64,000 nucleotides of DNA from an uncultured Veillonella sp. (GTDB lineage Bacteria; Bacillota; Negativicutes; Veillonellales; Veillonellaceae), in assembly GCF_934230905.1 (NCBI RefSeq), contig NZ_CAKQFJ010000002.1, positions 39,652-103,651 on the forward strand, written 5' to 3'. This document shows positions 54,454 through 63,922 of the stretch, one piece after another (position 1 is the first letter of the stretch; every line of letters begins with the position of its first letter). The notes below the pieces were generated by a model. It searched no databases. It saw only the letters and a program-made list of their open reading frames with translations, and was not told where the DNA came from. The position numbers and the translations under genes were made by a program.

Positions 54454-56892
54454 CTAAATTTGAGGTGCAACTTCTTCCATCAAGTACGCTTCAATTACGT
54501 CGCCTTCCTTGATGTCGCGGTAACCTTCCAAGGAGATACCGCATTCGAAGGATGTTTTAACTTCTTTTACTTCATCTTTAAAACGACGTAAAGAGTCAAC
54601 TTTACCTTCAAACACAACAATACCATCACGGATTAGTCGAACTTCAGAGTCGTTGGTAATACGACCTTCAGTTACATAAGAACCGGCAACAATAGCTTTT
54701 GGTGTAGAGATAACTTGACGCACCTCTGCACGACCAACGACAACCTCTTTAAATTGAGGTGCCAACATACCTCGCATAGCAGACTCAACGTCATTAATAG
54801 CATCATAGATAACACGATATGTACGTAAATCTACCTTTTCTTGTTCAGCAGCACGACGAACATTGGCATCTGGACGAACGTTAAAGCCCATAACAATTGC
54901 ATTAGAAGCAGATGCCAACATAATATCGGATTCATTAATAGCACCTACAGCAGCATGTACGATAACAATACGTACTTCCGGATTTTTAATACCTTCTAAG
55001 GATTGACGTAATGCTTCTACAGAACCTTGAACATCAGCTTTAATGATAATGTTAAGATCTTTTAACTCACCTTGTTGAATTTGATTAAAAATATCATCCA
55101 ATGTAACTTTATGCGTTGCTTGTAACTCTTGTACACGTTGTTTTGCAATGCGTTTTTCAGCAATTGTACGTGCTTCATTATCATCCATACCATTGATAAT
55201 TTCACCAGCTTGTGGAACTTCAGAGAAGCCTAAAATTTCTACTGGCATAGATGGACGAGCGACTTTAACCTTTTCACCACGCTCATTTGTCATAGCACGA
55301 ACTTTACCATACGCAGTACCAGCAAGAACGGTATCACCTACACGAAGAGAACCTTTTTGTACTAACACGGTACATACAACACCACGGCCTTTATCAAGTT
55401 GAGCTTCAATAACTACGCCGTATGCTTTACGATTAGGATTTGCTTTTAGTTCCATAACTTCTGCTACAAGCAAAATATTTTCGAGTAAATCGTCAATACC
55501 TTGTTTTTTCTTAGCAGATACGGGAACCATAATAACATCGCCGCCCCACTCTTCTGGTACTAAACCATGTTCCACCAATTGTTGTTTTACATGATCAGGG
55601 TTAGCACCTGGTTTATCCATTTTGTTAATAGCAACGATAATAGGAACATCTGCAGATTTAGCGTGATTAATAGCTTCGATAGTTTGTGGCATAACACCAT
55701 CATCAGCAGCTACTACAAGAACTGCAATATCTGTAGATTTTGCACCACGTAAACGCATTGCTGTGAAAGCTTCATGGCCTGGTGTATCAAGGAATGTGAT
55801 CTTATTATCATTATAACGAACTTGGTACGCACCGATATGTTGTGTAATACCACCCGCTTCGCCAGCAGTTACATTGGTTTGACGAATTACATCCAATAAA
55901 GATGTTTTACCATGGTCAACATGACCCATAATAGTTACAACAGGAGGGCGAGGCTTCAAAGTTTCTGGTGCATCTTCAATTTCAATAATATCAGTAGGAT
56001 CTTCTTCCGGTTCAACTTCTGTTACAGCTACACCAAATTCTTCAGCTACGATAGTAGCTGTATCAACGTCAACCTCTTGGTTAATACTAGCCATAACACC
56101 TAAAAGCATCAATTTTTTGATGATTTCAGAAACTTCACGGCCCATTTTTTCAGCCAATTCTTTAACGGTTAAAGGACCACTTAATTCTATTTCTGTAGCA
56201 ATAGCTTCTTGTGCTTTACGCTCTTCTTCCGCCTTGTGTTGCAAGTATTGCTCGTTACGATGTTTTACCTTATTTTTCTTCTTTTGCATAGAAGTGGACA
56301 ATAGGGATTGTGGTCGATTATTGCCTTTTTTGTTTTTCTTGTTACGGCGATCATTACCATTTTGTTGATTACCACTATTGTTGTTTCGATTATCTACGCG
56401 ACCATTACGATTTCGATTTTCTGCGTTACCATTATTGTGGCGATTGTCATTTTTTTGACCTTGTTGTTGACCATTAGGACGATCTTGTTTTTGATGATTA
56501 TGGCCATCTTGTTTATTACCACCATTATTTTGCTTTTTAGTAGGCTCATTAATCTGTACATGACGAACATTAGCTTTCTTATCTTCATGCTTATTATCAT
56601 GTTTAGATTCTTTTTTATGGTTATGCTCTTTTGCTGGTTTATCTATTTTCACAGATTTTTCAGTTGTGCTGGCTTTCTCATGTTTGCTTGGATTAGCAGG
56701 AATGGACTCTGCCTTCGTATTAGAACTATTAACCTTACCACCTAACTGATTTTTAACTACAGTATAACCTTCATCATCTACTGTGTTAACAGCTTTTGTT
56801 ACATTAAAATTATGTTGTTGCAAAATAGAAATAACCTGTTTACTTTCAACGCCAAACTCCTTAGCGATTTCATGTACGCGCTTTTTGGACAT
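54454..56892 (-). CDS. infB: Translation initiation factor IF-2
   Basis: 812 residues. An N-terminal winged helix (SKKRVHEIAKEFGVESKQVI), then a disordered N/Q/H/K/D-rich stretch (about 60-210), the IF2-N module, the G domain near 318-480 (GHVDHGKTS, DTPGHEAF, NKMDKPG), and C-terminal domains that bind fMet-tRNA. The low-complexity stretch is unlike its neighbours and unusually asparagine-rich. No frameshift in it. It follows ylxQ by 15 bases. Confidence 0.96.
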   Translation of the reverse strand: MSKKRVHEIAKEFGVESKQVISILQQHNFNVTKAVNTVDDEGYTVVKNQLGGKVNSSNTKAESIPANPSKHEKASTTEKSVKIDKPAKEHNHKKESKHDNKHEDKKANVRHVQINEPTKKQNNGGNKQDGHNHQKQDRPNGQQQGQKNDNRHNNGNAENRNRNGRVDNRNNNSGNQQNGNDRRNKKNKKGNNRPQSLLSTSMQKKKNKVKHRNEQYLQHKAEEERKAQEAIATEIELSGPLTVKELAEKMGREVSEIIKKLMLLGVMASINQEVDVDTATIVAEEFGVAVTEVEPEEDPTDIIEIEDAPETLKPRPPVVTIMGHVDHGKTSLLDVIRQTNVTAGEAGGITQHIGAYQVRYNDNKITFLDTPGHEAFTAMRLRGAKSTDIAVLVVAADDGVMPQTIEAINHAKSADVPIIVAINKMDKPGANPDHVKQQLVEHGLVPEEWGGDVIMVPVSAKKKQGIDDLLENILLVAEVMELKANPNRKAYGVVIEAQLDKGRGVVCTVLVQKGSLRVGDTVLAGTAYGKVRAMTNERGEKVKVARPSMPVEILGFSEVPQAGEIINGMDDNEARTIAEKRIAKQRVQELQATHKVTLDDIFNQIQQGELKDLNIIIKADVQGSVEALRQSLEGIKNPEVRIVIVHAAVGAINESDIMLASASNAIVMGFNVRPDANVRRAAEQEKVDLRTYRVIYDAINDVESAMRGMLAPQFKEVVVGRAEVRQVISTPKAIVAGSYVTEGRITNDSEVRLIRDGIVVFEGKVDSLRRFKDEVKEVKTSFECGISLEGYRDIKEGDVIEAYLMEEVAPQI

Positions 56893-56907
56893 CTACATAC
56901 CCCCTTC

Positions 56908-57213
56908 TTACTGATCAATCTCTTTTAGTAACGCTTTTGCAAATCCATCATCTTCTACGGCCACTACCACACGTATTTCCTTGCCTATAGCCGTACCTAA
57001 AGATTCTTTACTACCGACTTTACGCAATGGGATATGATGTATTTCTGCTAATTGTATGTACTTCTTTTCATTATTGGCTGCACAATCAGTGGCTAACAAA
57101 ACAAGTTTTGGTATTTTGTTTTTCATCGCTTTTTCTACAATGAAATCTCCAGAACTCAATTTTCCCGCTCGCTGTGCCAAGCCTAAGAGATTTAAAACTT
57201 TATCTTCACTCAT
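56908..57213 (-). CDS. ylxQ: L7Ae/YlxQ family RNA-binding protein
   Basis: 101 residues of the L7Ae/L30e fold: LNLLGLAQRAGKLSSGDF near 6-23, KLVLLATDCAANNEKKY. Such proteins bind kink-turn RNA. It stands between ylxR and infB as in other Firmicutes. Confidence 0.92.
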   Translation of the reverse strand: MSEDKVLNLLGLAQRAGKLSSGDFIVEKAMKNKIPKLVLLATDCAANNEKKYIQLAEIHHIPLRKVGSKESLGTAIGKEIRVVVAVEDDGFAKALLKEIDQ

Positions 57214-57222
57214 ATGCCAAAA

Positions 57223-57492
57223 CTATTCATTACTTTCCAAATCATGTTTCAATGCTTCATACACATCTTTAGACACTGCATGCTTTAAAGACCGTTCTAA
57301 CTTTTTTCCTTTATAGGCAGTCTCAAAACAATCCATAGATGCACAAAGATAAGCACCACGACCAGGCGCTTTACCAGTTCTATCGATACTAATTACGCCT
57401 TCTGGACTTAGAGCAATGCGCATTAATTCACGCTTACTCTTTGGTTCACCACAGCCTACACAAGTGCGCATAGGTTGAGATTTGGTTTTCAT
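57223..57492 (-). CDS. ylxR: YlxR (RnpM) RNA-binding protein
   Basis: 89 residues: MRTCVGCGEPKSKRELMRI near 8-26 and GRGAYLC. YlxR folds bind RNA and, in Bacillus, have been tied to RNase P. Its ATG overlaps the nusA stop by one base. Confidence 0.92.
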   Translation of the reverse strand: MKTKSQPMRTCVGCGEPKSKRELMRIALSPEGVISIDRTGKAPGRGAYLCASMDCFETAYKGKKLERSLKHAVSKDVYEALKHDLESNE

Positions 57493-58577
57493 TAGTCTTC
57501 ACTTTCCGCTGCTTCAGTACTTGCAAAACCTGTGAAAGGATTTTCTGCAGCTTGTGTTTCACTTTTAATATCAATTTTCCAATTTGTCAATTTAGCTGCT
57601 AAGCGAGCATTTTGACCAGCTTTACCGATAGCCAAGGACAATTGATAGTCAGGTACTACAACATAAGAAGATTTTTCTTCTTCACTAACATCTACTGAGA
57701 TTACTTTTGCAGGACTTAATGAGTTCGCAATGTATATAGCAGGATCCTCATCCCATTTTACAATATCGATTTTTTCATCATGTAATTCATCTACAATATG
57801 TTGAACACGTTGACCTTTTGGACCTACACAAGCACCAACTGGATCGATTGATTCATCGCGGCTATATACAGCAATTTTAGAGCGCATACCCGGTTCACGT
57901 GCTACAGATTTAAGCTCTACTACACCTTCATAAATTTCAGGAACTTCAAGCTCAAATAAACGTTTTAATAGCCCCGGATGAGTACGAGAAATCATGATTT
58001 GAGGACCTTTCGTAGTTTTCTTAACCTCTACGATATAGCATTTAATGCGATCCCCTTCATGATATGTTTCTGTAGCGATTTGCTCTGTTGGAGGTAAGAT
58101 GGCTTCTGTTTTACCAAGATTGATAAATACATTTTTACCTTCAACACGGGTAATCACACCAGTAATAATATCGCCTTCACGGCTATAGTATTCTTCATAT
58201 ACAACACTACGTTCAGCTTCTTTCAAACGTTGAATCAACATTTGTTTCGCAGTATGGGCTGCACTACGACCAAAGTTAGCAGGTGTTACATCTGCCTCAA
58301 CAATATCGCCAATTTCATAGCGTTTATCAATTTTGCGAGCATCTAATAAGCTGATTTCAGTTTCTGGTAATTCTACGGTTTCTACAACTTGTTTTTTTGC
58401 CATCACCTTATAGGCACCAGTTTCACGATTCAATTCCACATACGCCTCTGGATTAGAATGTGGTTCCTTACGATATGCTTGTAATAACGCAGCTTCTAAG
58501 GATTCAAAAATAACCTCAGGTGCAAAACCTTTTTGTTTAGTCAGCACCATAACTGCTTGAATTAATTCTTGACTCAC
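57492..58577 (-). CDS. nusA: Transcription termination/antitermination factor NusA
   Basis: 361 residues: N-terminal RNAP-binding domain, an S1 domain near 133-200 (GDIITGVITRVEGKNVFINLG), and two KH domains (near 230-345: VGACVGPKGQRVQHIVDEL, LAIGKAGQNARLA). No acidic AR repeats, as in Firmicutes. It affects pausing and termination. It is 17 bases after rimP. Confidence 0.96.
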   Translation of the reverse strand: MSQELIQAVMVLTKQKGFAPEVIFESLEAALLQAYRKEPHSNPEAYVELNRETGAYKVMAKKQVVETVELPETEISLLDARKIDKRYEIGDIVEADVTPANFGRSAAHTAKQMLIQRLKEAERSVVYEEYYSREGDIITGVITRVEGKNVFINLGKTEAILPPTEQIATETYHEGDRIKCYIVEVKKTTKGPQIMISRTHPGLLKRLFELEVPEIYEGVVELKSVAREPGMRSKIAVYSRDESIDPVGACVGPKGQRVQHIVDELHDEKIDIVKWDEDPAIYIANSLSPAKVISVDVSEEEKSSYVVVPDYQLSLAIGKAGQNARLAAKLTNWKIDIKSETQAAENPFTGFASTEAAESED

Positions 58578-58594
58578 TCGTACGCCTCCATATA

Positions 58595-59059
58595 TTAAAA
58601 ATCAAGATGTAATCGAATTTGTGCAATGGCAGTACGCTCAAATGTTTCGCTTTCACCATTGATTAAAAATTCTATCGTAGTATCTGAATAACCTTGTAGC
58701 ACACCCGTATATTGTTTACTACCATTAATCGGTTTAAACAATTGGATATCTACATCACGGCCATTATAGCGAATAAAATCTTTCTCCTTTTTTAGGACTC
58801 GATCAAGACCAGGAGATGACACTTCAAGCAAATAATTTTCTGCAATCGGGTCTTTCTCATCGAGGACAGCACTTAATTTTTCACTGACCATTTGACAGTC
58901 ATCCAAATCAACACCACCCGGTTTATCGAGATACACACGTAAATACCAATCGCGTTCTCGAACATAGTCGACATCGACTAATTCCAGATTTGTGCCAGCT
59001 ATAATGCCTTCAACTACAGAGGAAACAAATTCCTCGACAGCCTCTCTTTTCATAGCCAT
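58595..59059 (-). CDS. rimP: Ribosome maturation factor RimP
   Basis: 154 residues: VEGIIAGTNLELVDVDYVRER near 15-35, the LRVYLDKPGGVDLDDC block and EVSSPGLDRVLKKEKDF. It aids 30S assembly. GGAGG lies upstream of ATG 59059. It heads the run rimP-nusA-ylxR-ylxQ-infB-rbfA-nrnA-truB-ribF. Confidence 0.95.
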   Translation of the reverse strand: MAMKREAVEEFVSSVVEGIIAGTNLELVDVDYVRERDWYLRVYLDKPGGVDLDDCQMVSEKLSAVLDEKDPIAENYLLEVSSPGLDRVLKKEKDFIRYNGRDVDIQLFKPINGSKQYTGVLQGYSDTTIEFLINGESETFERTAIAQIRLHLDF

Positions 59060-59155
59060 CGCCTCCTTATAACATACTACATATTGATCATATACGCTGT
59101 TTTTAACATAAAATTTGATAAAATTATACGACTAATTTCACCCAATCATAAACGA

Positions 59156-59182
59156 AAGAGTGAGCAACAATAGCCCACTCTT
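59156..59182 (-). promoter_or_regulatory. Hairpin in the rimP-operon leader (possible attenuator)
   Basis: Minus strand: AAGAGTG-(G)-GC and GC-(T)-CACTCTT pair with one mismatch, 7-base loop, then TTTCGTTT, a weak T-tract. It lies about 20-40 bases after the promoter at 59210-59238 and about 100 bases before rimP, so it could terminate part of the transcripts. It may instead serve as the terminator of the upstream unknown gene. Confidence 0.5.
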
Positions 59183-59209
59183 AAAAAAGTTTATATAAAA
59201 GTCATATAT

Positions 59210-59238
59210 AGTATAGCATAATTCAACTAAAATGTACA
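59210..59238 (-). promoter_or_regulatory. Probable promoter of the rimP-nusA-infB operon
   Basis: Minus strand: extended -10 TGCTATACT (box at 59215-59210), 17-base spacer, -35 TGTACA (59238-59233). It begins directly after the stop of the unknown gene at 59241. Confidence 0.65.
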
Positions 59239-59240
59239 AT

Positions 59241-59945
59241 TTAACTACGTGAATTTAGTTCACTTAGGATATTTTTTAAATGTTCAGATAGTACATTTTC
59301 TAATTGATCTAAAGTTTTAGCATCAAGATGATGATCAATTTCTGGGTAATTTTTATACCGTAATTCTGCAAAAAATTCATCGCGATACTCATTATAGTAC
59401 AGTAACAATCCTGTACATTCATCCATCTTTCGATATTCACCTATAATATACGAACCATTGATCATACGCACTGCATTTTTAGGGGTAATATCTCGTACAT
59501 ATCCCTCTAACTCAGCGGGCATAACAGCTTCAAAATCCCAGTTTTGTAAATCCTTACGCATATAGGTATAAGTAAAATTTTCTGCACTGTTGATGAGTAA
59601 TTTTGAAAGCCCCTGTACGCAACGATTTTGCAAGCCCTGCCAATACGGTTCAAACTCTTGTCGCACAAAAGATATATCTACAAATGTGAACAAAGGCATA
59701 ACCACATGCACAGTATAATCCTCTACCTCTTTATCATACAGAGCGCACCATTTCCAACCTAAGTCATTTTCATAATGAAATAAAGGTAAGGTCAATACCG
59801 CCTTATTAGCGGCCAAAGATTCTTGAGCTTTTACTATTTCATCAGGTCCCGTTATAACAAGTCTAAAGTTTCCAATCGTCTGTGGTAACCAAGAATAATC
59901 TAAAGACTTACATGTTTCAATAATGTTCTCCATATAATGCTTCAT
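59241..59945 (-). CDS. Protein of unknown function, about 230 residues
   Basis: 234 residues from ATG 59945 (or 230 from ATG 59933; both have poor spacing to AAAGG). No signal peptide, membrane helix or catalytic motif I recognise. The sequence is rich in aromatic and acidic residues (FEPYWQGLQNRC, LLYYNEYRDEFFAELRYKNY). Its start lies inside the 3' end of the lytic transglycosylase gene, overlapping 29 bases, so the two are translationally coupled and may act together. Function unknown. Confidence 0.72.
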   Translation of the reverse strand: MKHYMENIIETCKSLDYSWLPQTIGNFRLVITGPDEIVKAQESLAANKAVLTLPLFHYENDLGWKWCALYDKEVEDYTVHVVMPLFTFVDISFVRQEFEPYWQGLQNRCVQGLSKLLINSAENFTYTYMRKDLQNWDFEAVMPAELEGYVRDITPKNAVRMINGSYIIGEYRKMDECTGLLLYYNEYRDEFFAELRYKNYPEIDHHLDAKTLDQLENVLSEHLKNILSELNSRS

Positions 59946-60471
59946 ACCTTTCTTGATACATCAAAACGGTTTTAACATACATACGAGTTTCAGGAAATGG
60001 AATTGTATCTACCATACCATTCCAATTTTTTTCCTTCACCCATGATTCCACATGCCCACGCCCCGCATTATACGCAGCTAAGGCTTGTACCTCATCACCA
60101 TTAAACTCTTTTAATAAATAACCTAAGTACCATGTCCCTAATTGAATATTAATTTCCGGTTCTTTTAATTGGCGATCTGTATAGTTACTATGCCCCATTT
60201 GTTGTGCTACCCAACGAGCCGTATCCGGCATGAGCTGCATCAATCCAAGGGCCCCCGTTTCTGATTCCGCCGTATTCTTATATTTACTTTCAGCCAAAAT
60301 AACACTGGCAACCAAAGCTGGTGATACCTCTTCCTTTTCTGCAGCCGATATAACTACGTCTCTATACTCAAAGGGGTATGCTACATTGCGTGCTACAGGA
60401 TCTTGTAAATGGTTAAAATAAAACCATCCTAATACTACAATAGCCAAGGCTGTTGCTGTAGTTCGTTTCAT
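59917..60471 (-). CDS. Soluble-lytic-transglycosylase-like peptidoglycan lyase
   Basis: 184 residues: an N-terminal anchor or signal (about 3-20), then a Slt70-like domain with the catalytic Glu in ILAESKYKNTAES, the GALGLMQLMPDTA motif and LAAYNAGRGHV. It cleaves glycan strands to 1,6-anhydro ends. It lies between coaE and the unknown gene. Confidence 0.93.
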   Translation of the reverse strand: MKRTTATALAIVVLGWFYFNHLQDPVARNVAYPFEYRDVVISAAEKEEVSPALVASVILAESKYKNTAESETGALGLMQLMPDTARWVAQQMGHSNYTDRQLKEPEINIQLGTWYLGYLLKEFNGDEVQALAAYNAGRGHVESWVKEKNWNGMVDTIPFPETRMYVKTVLMYQERYEALYGEHY

Positions 60472-60535
60472 ACATCCTCCCCTTACTCTTAACTGTATAT
60501 ATTTGAATCAATTCAAACATATATTTCATTGATAA

Positions 60536-61144
60536 TTATTTATTATACAACGGTAGTAGTTTCTCATGCCACAATTTTTCTAACTGAATATATAATTCAT
60601 CAGGTGTACCATCATTATTAATGATGACATCTGCATAGGGCCGTTTATCATCTAGTAACATTTGACTTTGAATACGCGCTAATGCATCCTCTTTTGAGTA
60701 ACCATTACGCGCCATTAATCGTTGAATTTGTACCTCTGGCGATACATACACAAGCCAAACCGTATCTAGTCTCTCATACCACTTACCTTCAATCAAAAGA
60801 GGAATATCATAGATAACAACAGGTTCATGTTCTCTTTCAAATGTATTAGCCAGATCATCAATACGGTCTCGAATTAATCCATGCAAGCAATGATTTAATT
60901 CTAAAAGCTTAGTTTCATTATGAAATACAATGGCACCAAGTGCCTCTCGGTTTAAACTACCATCATCCCGCAGTACTGTATTACCAAACAATTGATGAAT
61001 AGCCGCTAAACCGGGTGTACCAATTTCTACAACTTCACGTGCTACTACATCAGCATCAATATATGGTACGTTTTTCTTTTTAAAAAAATCTAATACCGTA
61101 CTCTTACCAGATGCAATACCACCTGTTAAACCTATTTTTAACAT
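60536..61144 (-). CDS. coaE: Dephospho-CoA kinase
   Basis: 202 residues: the P-loop GLTGGIASGKSTV near 5-17, DADVVAREV, and YDIPLLIEGKW. The last step of CoA synthesis; coaD is at 4.3 kb. AGGAGG precedes ATG 61144. It lies about 46 bases after polA, in the common polA-coaE order. Confidence 0.96.
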   Translation of the reverse strand: MLKIGLTGGIASGKSTVLDFFKKKNVPYIDADVVAREVVEIGTPGLAAIHQLFGNTVLRDDGSLNREALGAIVFHNETKLLELNHCLHGLIRDRIDDLANTFEREHEPVVIYDIPLLIEGKWYERLDTVWLVYVSPEVQIQRLMARNGYSKEDALARIQSQMLLDDKRPYADVIINNDGTPDELYIQLEKLWHEKLLPLYNK

Positions 61145-61190
61145 ATGTGCCTCCTATTGATTCTGCCAATCCAAACATCATATGAAAAAT

Positions 61191-63815
61191 CTATTTTACA
61201 AGTGCCCAGTTTTCCGCATTATGTACATCAACAATAAGTGGAACATGTAATTCTACAATGGATTCCATAGTTTCCTTAAGCAACGTTTGAATAGCATCCA
61301 ATTCATCGTTTATGACTTCTAATACAAGCTCATCATGCACCTGTAATAATAAACGGGACTTAAAGCTCTTCTCTTCTAAAATGGATTCCACCTTGTTCAT
61401 AGCGAGCTTAATAATATCCGCAGCAGTCCCCTGTATCGGTGTATTCATAGCCGTCCGTTCTGCAAAGGAACGACGATTGAAATTGCGGCTATTAATATCT
61501 GGTAGCTCACGCATACGACCAAACATAGTACGAACCTTGCCAGTCTCATGAGCTTCTTGTACCATGTTGTCCATATATTCTTTAACCTTTGGATATCGGC
61601 TAAAATATAATTCAATATAGTTTTTTGCCTCTTGGCGTGTAATGCTGAGATCTCTAGATAAACCAAAGTCAGAAATACCATAGATAATGCCAAAGTTGAC
61701 TGCCTTTGCATGAGACCGTTCTTCACTGGTTACCTCATCTTGAGACTTGCCAAGCACTTCGGCAGCGGTAAATCTATGAATATCCTTCCCTTCATTAAAA
61801 GCCTTAATTAATGCTTCATCACCAGACAAATGCGCCAAAATACGAAGCTCGATTTGTGAATAATCGGCACTCACTAATGTATCAAAGCCTTCTCCAGGAT
61901 AGAATAACGCTCTAATTTCACGACCCTTTTCTGTACGGACAGGAATATTTTGCAAGTTCGGATCAGAGGAGCTCAATCGTCCAGTAGCTGTCACCATTTG
62001 ATTAAATGTGGTATGAATGCGATGCGTTTCAGGATTAATGAGGACCGCTAAGCCTTCGCAATAAGTAGAAACTAATTTAGACACTGATCGATAAGCCAAA
62101 ATCTTCTCTACAATAGGGCTTTCATGACGAAGCATATCCAATACTTCTGCATCTGTAGAGTACCCTGTTTTCGTCTTTTTAATGACAGGTAGATTCATCT
62201 TTTCAAACAGGATAATACCCAATTGTTTTGGAGAATTAATATTAAATGTTTCCCCCGCCAATTCATAAATTTCTTGCTGAACAGCTTCGAGTTCTGCCTT
62301 GAATTTAACAGTTGATTCTTCTAATTTTACTGGATCAATATAAATACCATTTTTCTCCATCACAAGTAATGTATGAATCAACGGCAATTCAATGTTGTTA
62401 TATAAATCCCATAAGGATTCATCTTGTAATGCCTTAACAGCCGCCTCGTCCATAGCGAGTAAGGCTTTTACCATAGAAACGCACTCTACATCAACGCTAC
62501 CTGTGGCAATAGATGGCACACTAAAACGCTCTGTTAAATAAAGATATCCGTAATTGGTACGCGTTGGATCCAATAGATAAGCCATCAAGGATATATCGTG
62601 AATACGAGCAACGCCATCATCATATAAACGAATCTGAGCCGGTTCATTATGGCAAAGAACCTCCATCAATTCCTTGCTTTGTGTCGTTACAATCGTTTTC
62701 GCACCATTTAATGCATGTAATAATACATCATTATGAGAACTATCTAGCTTGATAATGCTTTCACCATTGTTAATGAAAGCAGACGTAATCGTACGGAATG
62801 GTGCCTTGCCGTCTGTAATGATATGAACTCCAATGGTTTTATTTTTGTAAAAGTCCTCAGTAAGAGCAGATGAATCTAACAAATCTTCGATTTTAATCTC
62901 TTCGGCCATACTAAAGAGGCCACCAAAATCCTCTGCATCGCTACCTTCTGTGCCCATCACACTAGCCAAGCGAGGTGTCAATTTAGTAAAACCAAGTGTT
63001 TCAAACATGGGCTTCACTTCGCCAAGGTGGAAATTCTGTACAAATTGATCGAGCGTATAGGACAAATCCATATCCGTTTTAATGGTAGCCAATTGACGAG
63101 ATAAGAAGGCCAAATCCTTGTTTTCAACAAGACGTTCTTTCAATTTCTTGCCAGAAATGTTATCGATATTTTCGTATACAGACTCTAAATCACCGTATTC
63201 ATTAATCAATTTAAGAGCTGTTTTTTCACCAACCCCTGGAACGCCAGGAATATTATCGGAAGAATCACCCATAAGCGCCTTCATTTCGATAACCTTATCA
63301 GGGCCATAACCATATAATTCAGCCATATTCTCTAAGGTAACCTCTAGCATGTCTGAGATACCTTTTTTCGTCAAGAATACATGACTGTAATCGGTAACAA
63401 GTTGTAAATTATCTCGGTCACCAGTAATGATCTTTACCGCTAAATCAGAAGAGCCAAATGTCTTTGATAAAGAACCAAGAATATCGTCCCCTTCAAATCC
63501 TTCCTCTTCGATAACGCATATGCCAAGAGCCTTTAATACATCCTGAATCAAGCTAAACTGAGGTCGTAAATCCTCTGGTGCATCAGGACGATTGCCCTTA
63601 TATTCACTATACATTTCAGTACGGAATGTGTGACGGCCTTTATCAAATGCGACAGCAATGTAGTCAGGTTTTATTTCCTCATATAATTTAATGAGCATCG
63701 TCAAAAAACCATATACCGCATTAGTTGGCGTGCCAAGAGCAGACTTCAACGGAGGAAGCGCGAAAAAGGCACGGAATAACAGGCTGCTGCCATCTATAAT
63801 CATTAATTTTTTCAT
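61191..63815 (-). CDS. polA: DNA polymerase I
   Basis: 874 residues from ATG 63815 (GAGGTG upstream). N-terminal 5'-3' exonuclease (MKKLMIIDGSSLLFRAFFA; DRDNLQLV; GDSSDNIPGVPGVG) and C-terminal polymerase (VSADYSQIELRILAHLSGD, KAVNFGIIYG, VHDELVLEV). The middle region (about 300-470) keeps the fold of a 3'-5' exonuclease but shows no DxE or DYxxD motif, so proofreading is probably lost, as in Bacillus stearothermophilus Pol I. It heads the polA-coaE unit. Confidence 0.96.
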   Translation of the reverse strand: MKKLMIIDGSSLLFRAFFALPPLKSALGTPTNAVYGFLTMLIKLYEEIKPDYIAVAFDKGRHTFRTEMYSEYKGNRPDAPEDLRPQFSLIQDVLKALGICVIEEEGFEGDDILGSLSKTFGSSDLAVKIITGDRDNLQLVTDYSHVFLTKKGISDMLEVTLENMAELYGYGPDKVIEMKALMGDSSDNIPGVPGVGEKTALKLINEYGDLESVYENIDNISGKKLKERLVENKDLAFLSRQLATIKTDMDLSYTLDQFVQNFHLGEVKPMFETLGFTKLTPRLASVMGTEGSDAEDFGGLFSMAEEIKIEDLLDSSALTEDFYKNKTIGVHIITDGKAPFRTITSAFINNGESIIKLDSSHNDVLLHALNGAKTIVTTQSKELMEVLCHNEPAQIRLYDDGVARIHDISLMAYLLDPTRTNYGYLYLTERFSVPSIATGSVDVECVSMVKALLAMDEAAVKALQDESLWDLYNNIELPLIHTLLVMEKNGIYIDPVKLEESTVKFKAELEAVQQEIYELAGETFNINSPKQLGIILFEKMNLPVIKKTKTGYSTDAEVLDMLRHESPIVEKILAYRSVSKLVSTYCEGLAVLINPETHRIHTTFNQMVTATGRLSSSDPNLQNIPVRTEKGREIRALFYPGEGFDTLVSADYSQIELRILAHLSGDEALIKAFNEGKDIHRFTAAEVLGKSQDEVTSEERSHAKAVNFGIIYGISDFGLSRDLSITRQEAKNYIELYFSRYPKVKEYMDNMVQEAHETGKVRTMFGRMRELPDINSRNFNRRSFAERTAMNTPIQGTAADIIKLAMNKVESILEEKSFKSRLLLQVHDELVLEVINDELDAIQTLLKETMESIVELHVPLIVDVHNAENWALVK

Positions 63816-63922
63816 GTGTACACCTCGCTTAATCATATGTTTCATTATAGCATATTGAGGCGTAATAAAATTGATTTTTAATCGCTTATACGAAGGTAAA
63901 AATATATGTACTACGCATTCTT

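Noticed and set aside
56308..56745. 145-residue plus-strand ORF opposite infB
   Set aside because: It is the antisense of the low-complexity IF-2 region; its I/F/V-rich translation is a shadow of Asn/Lys codons.
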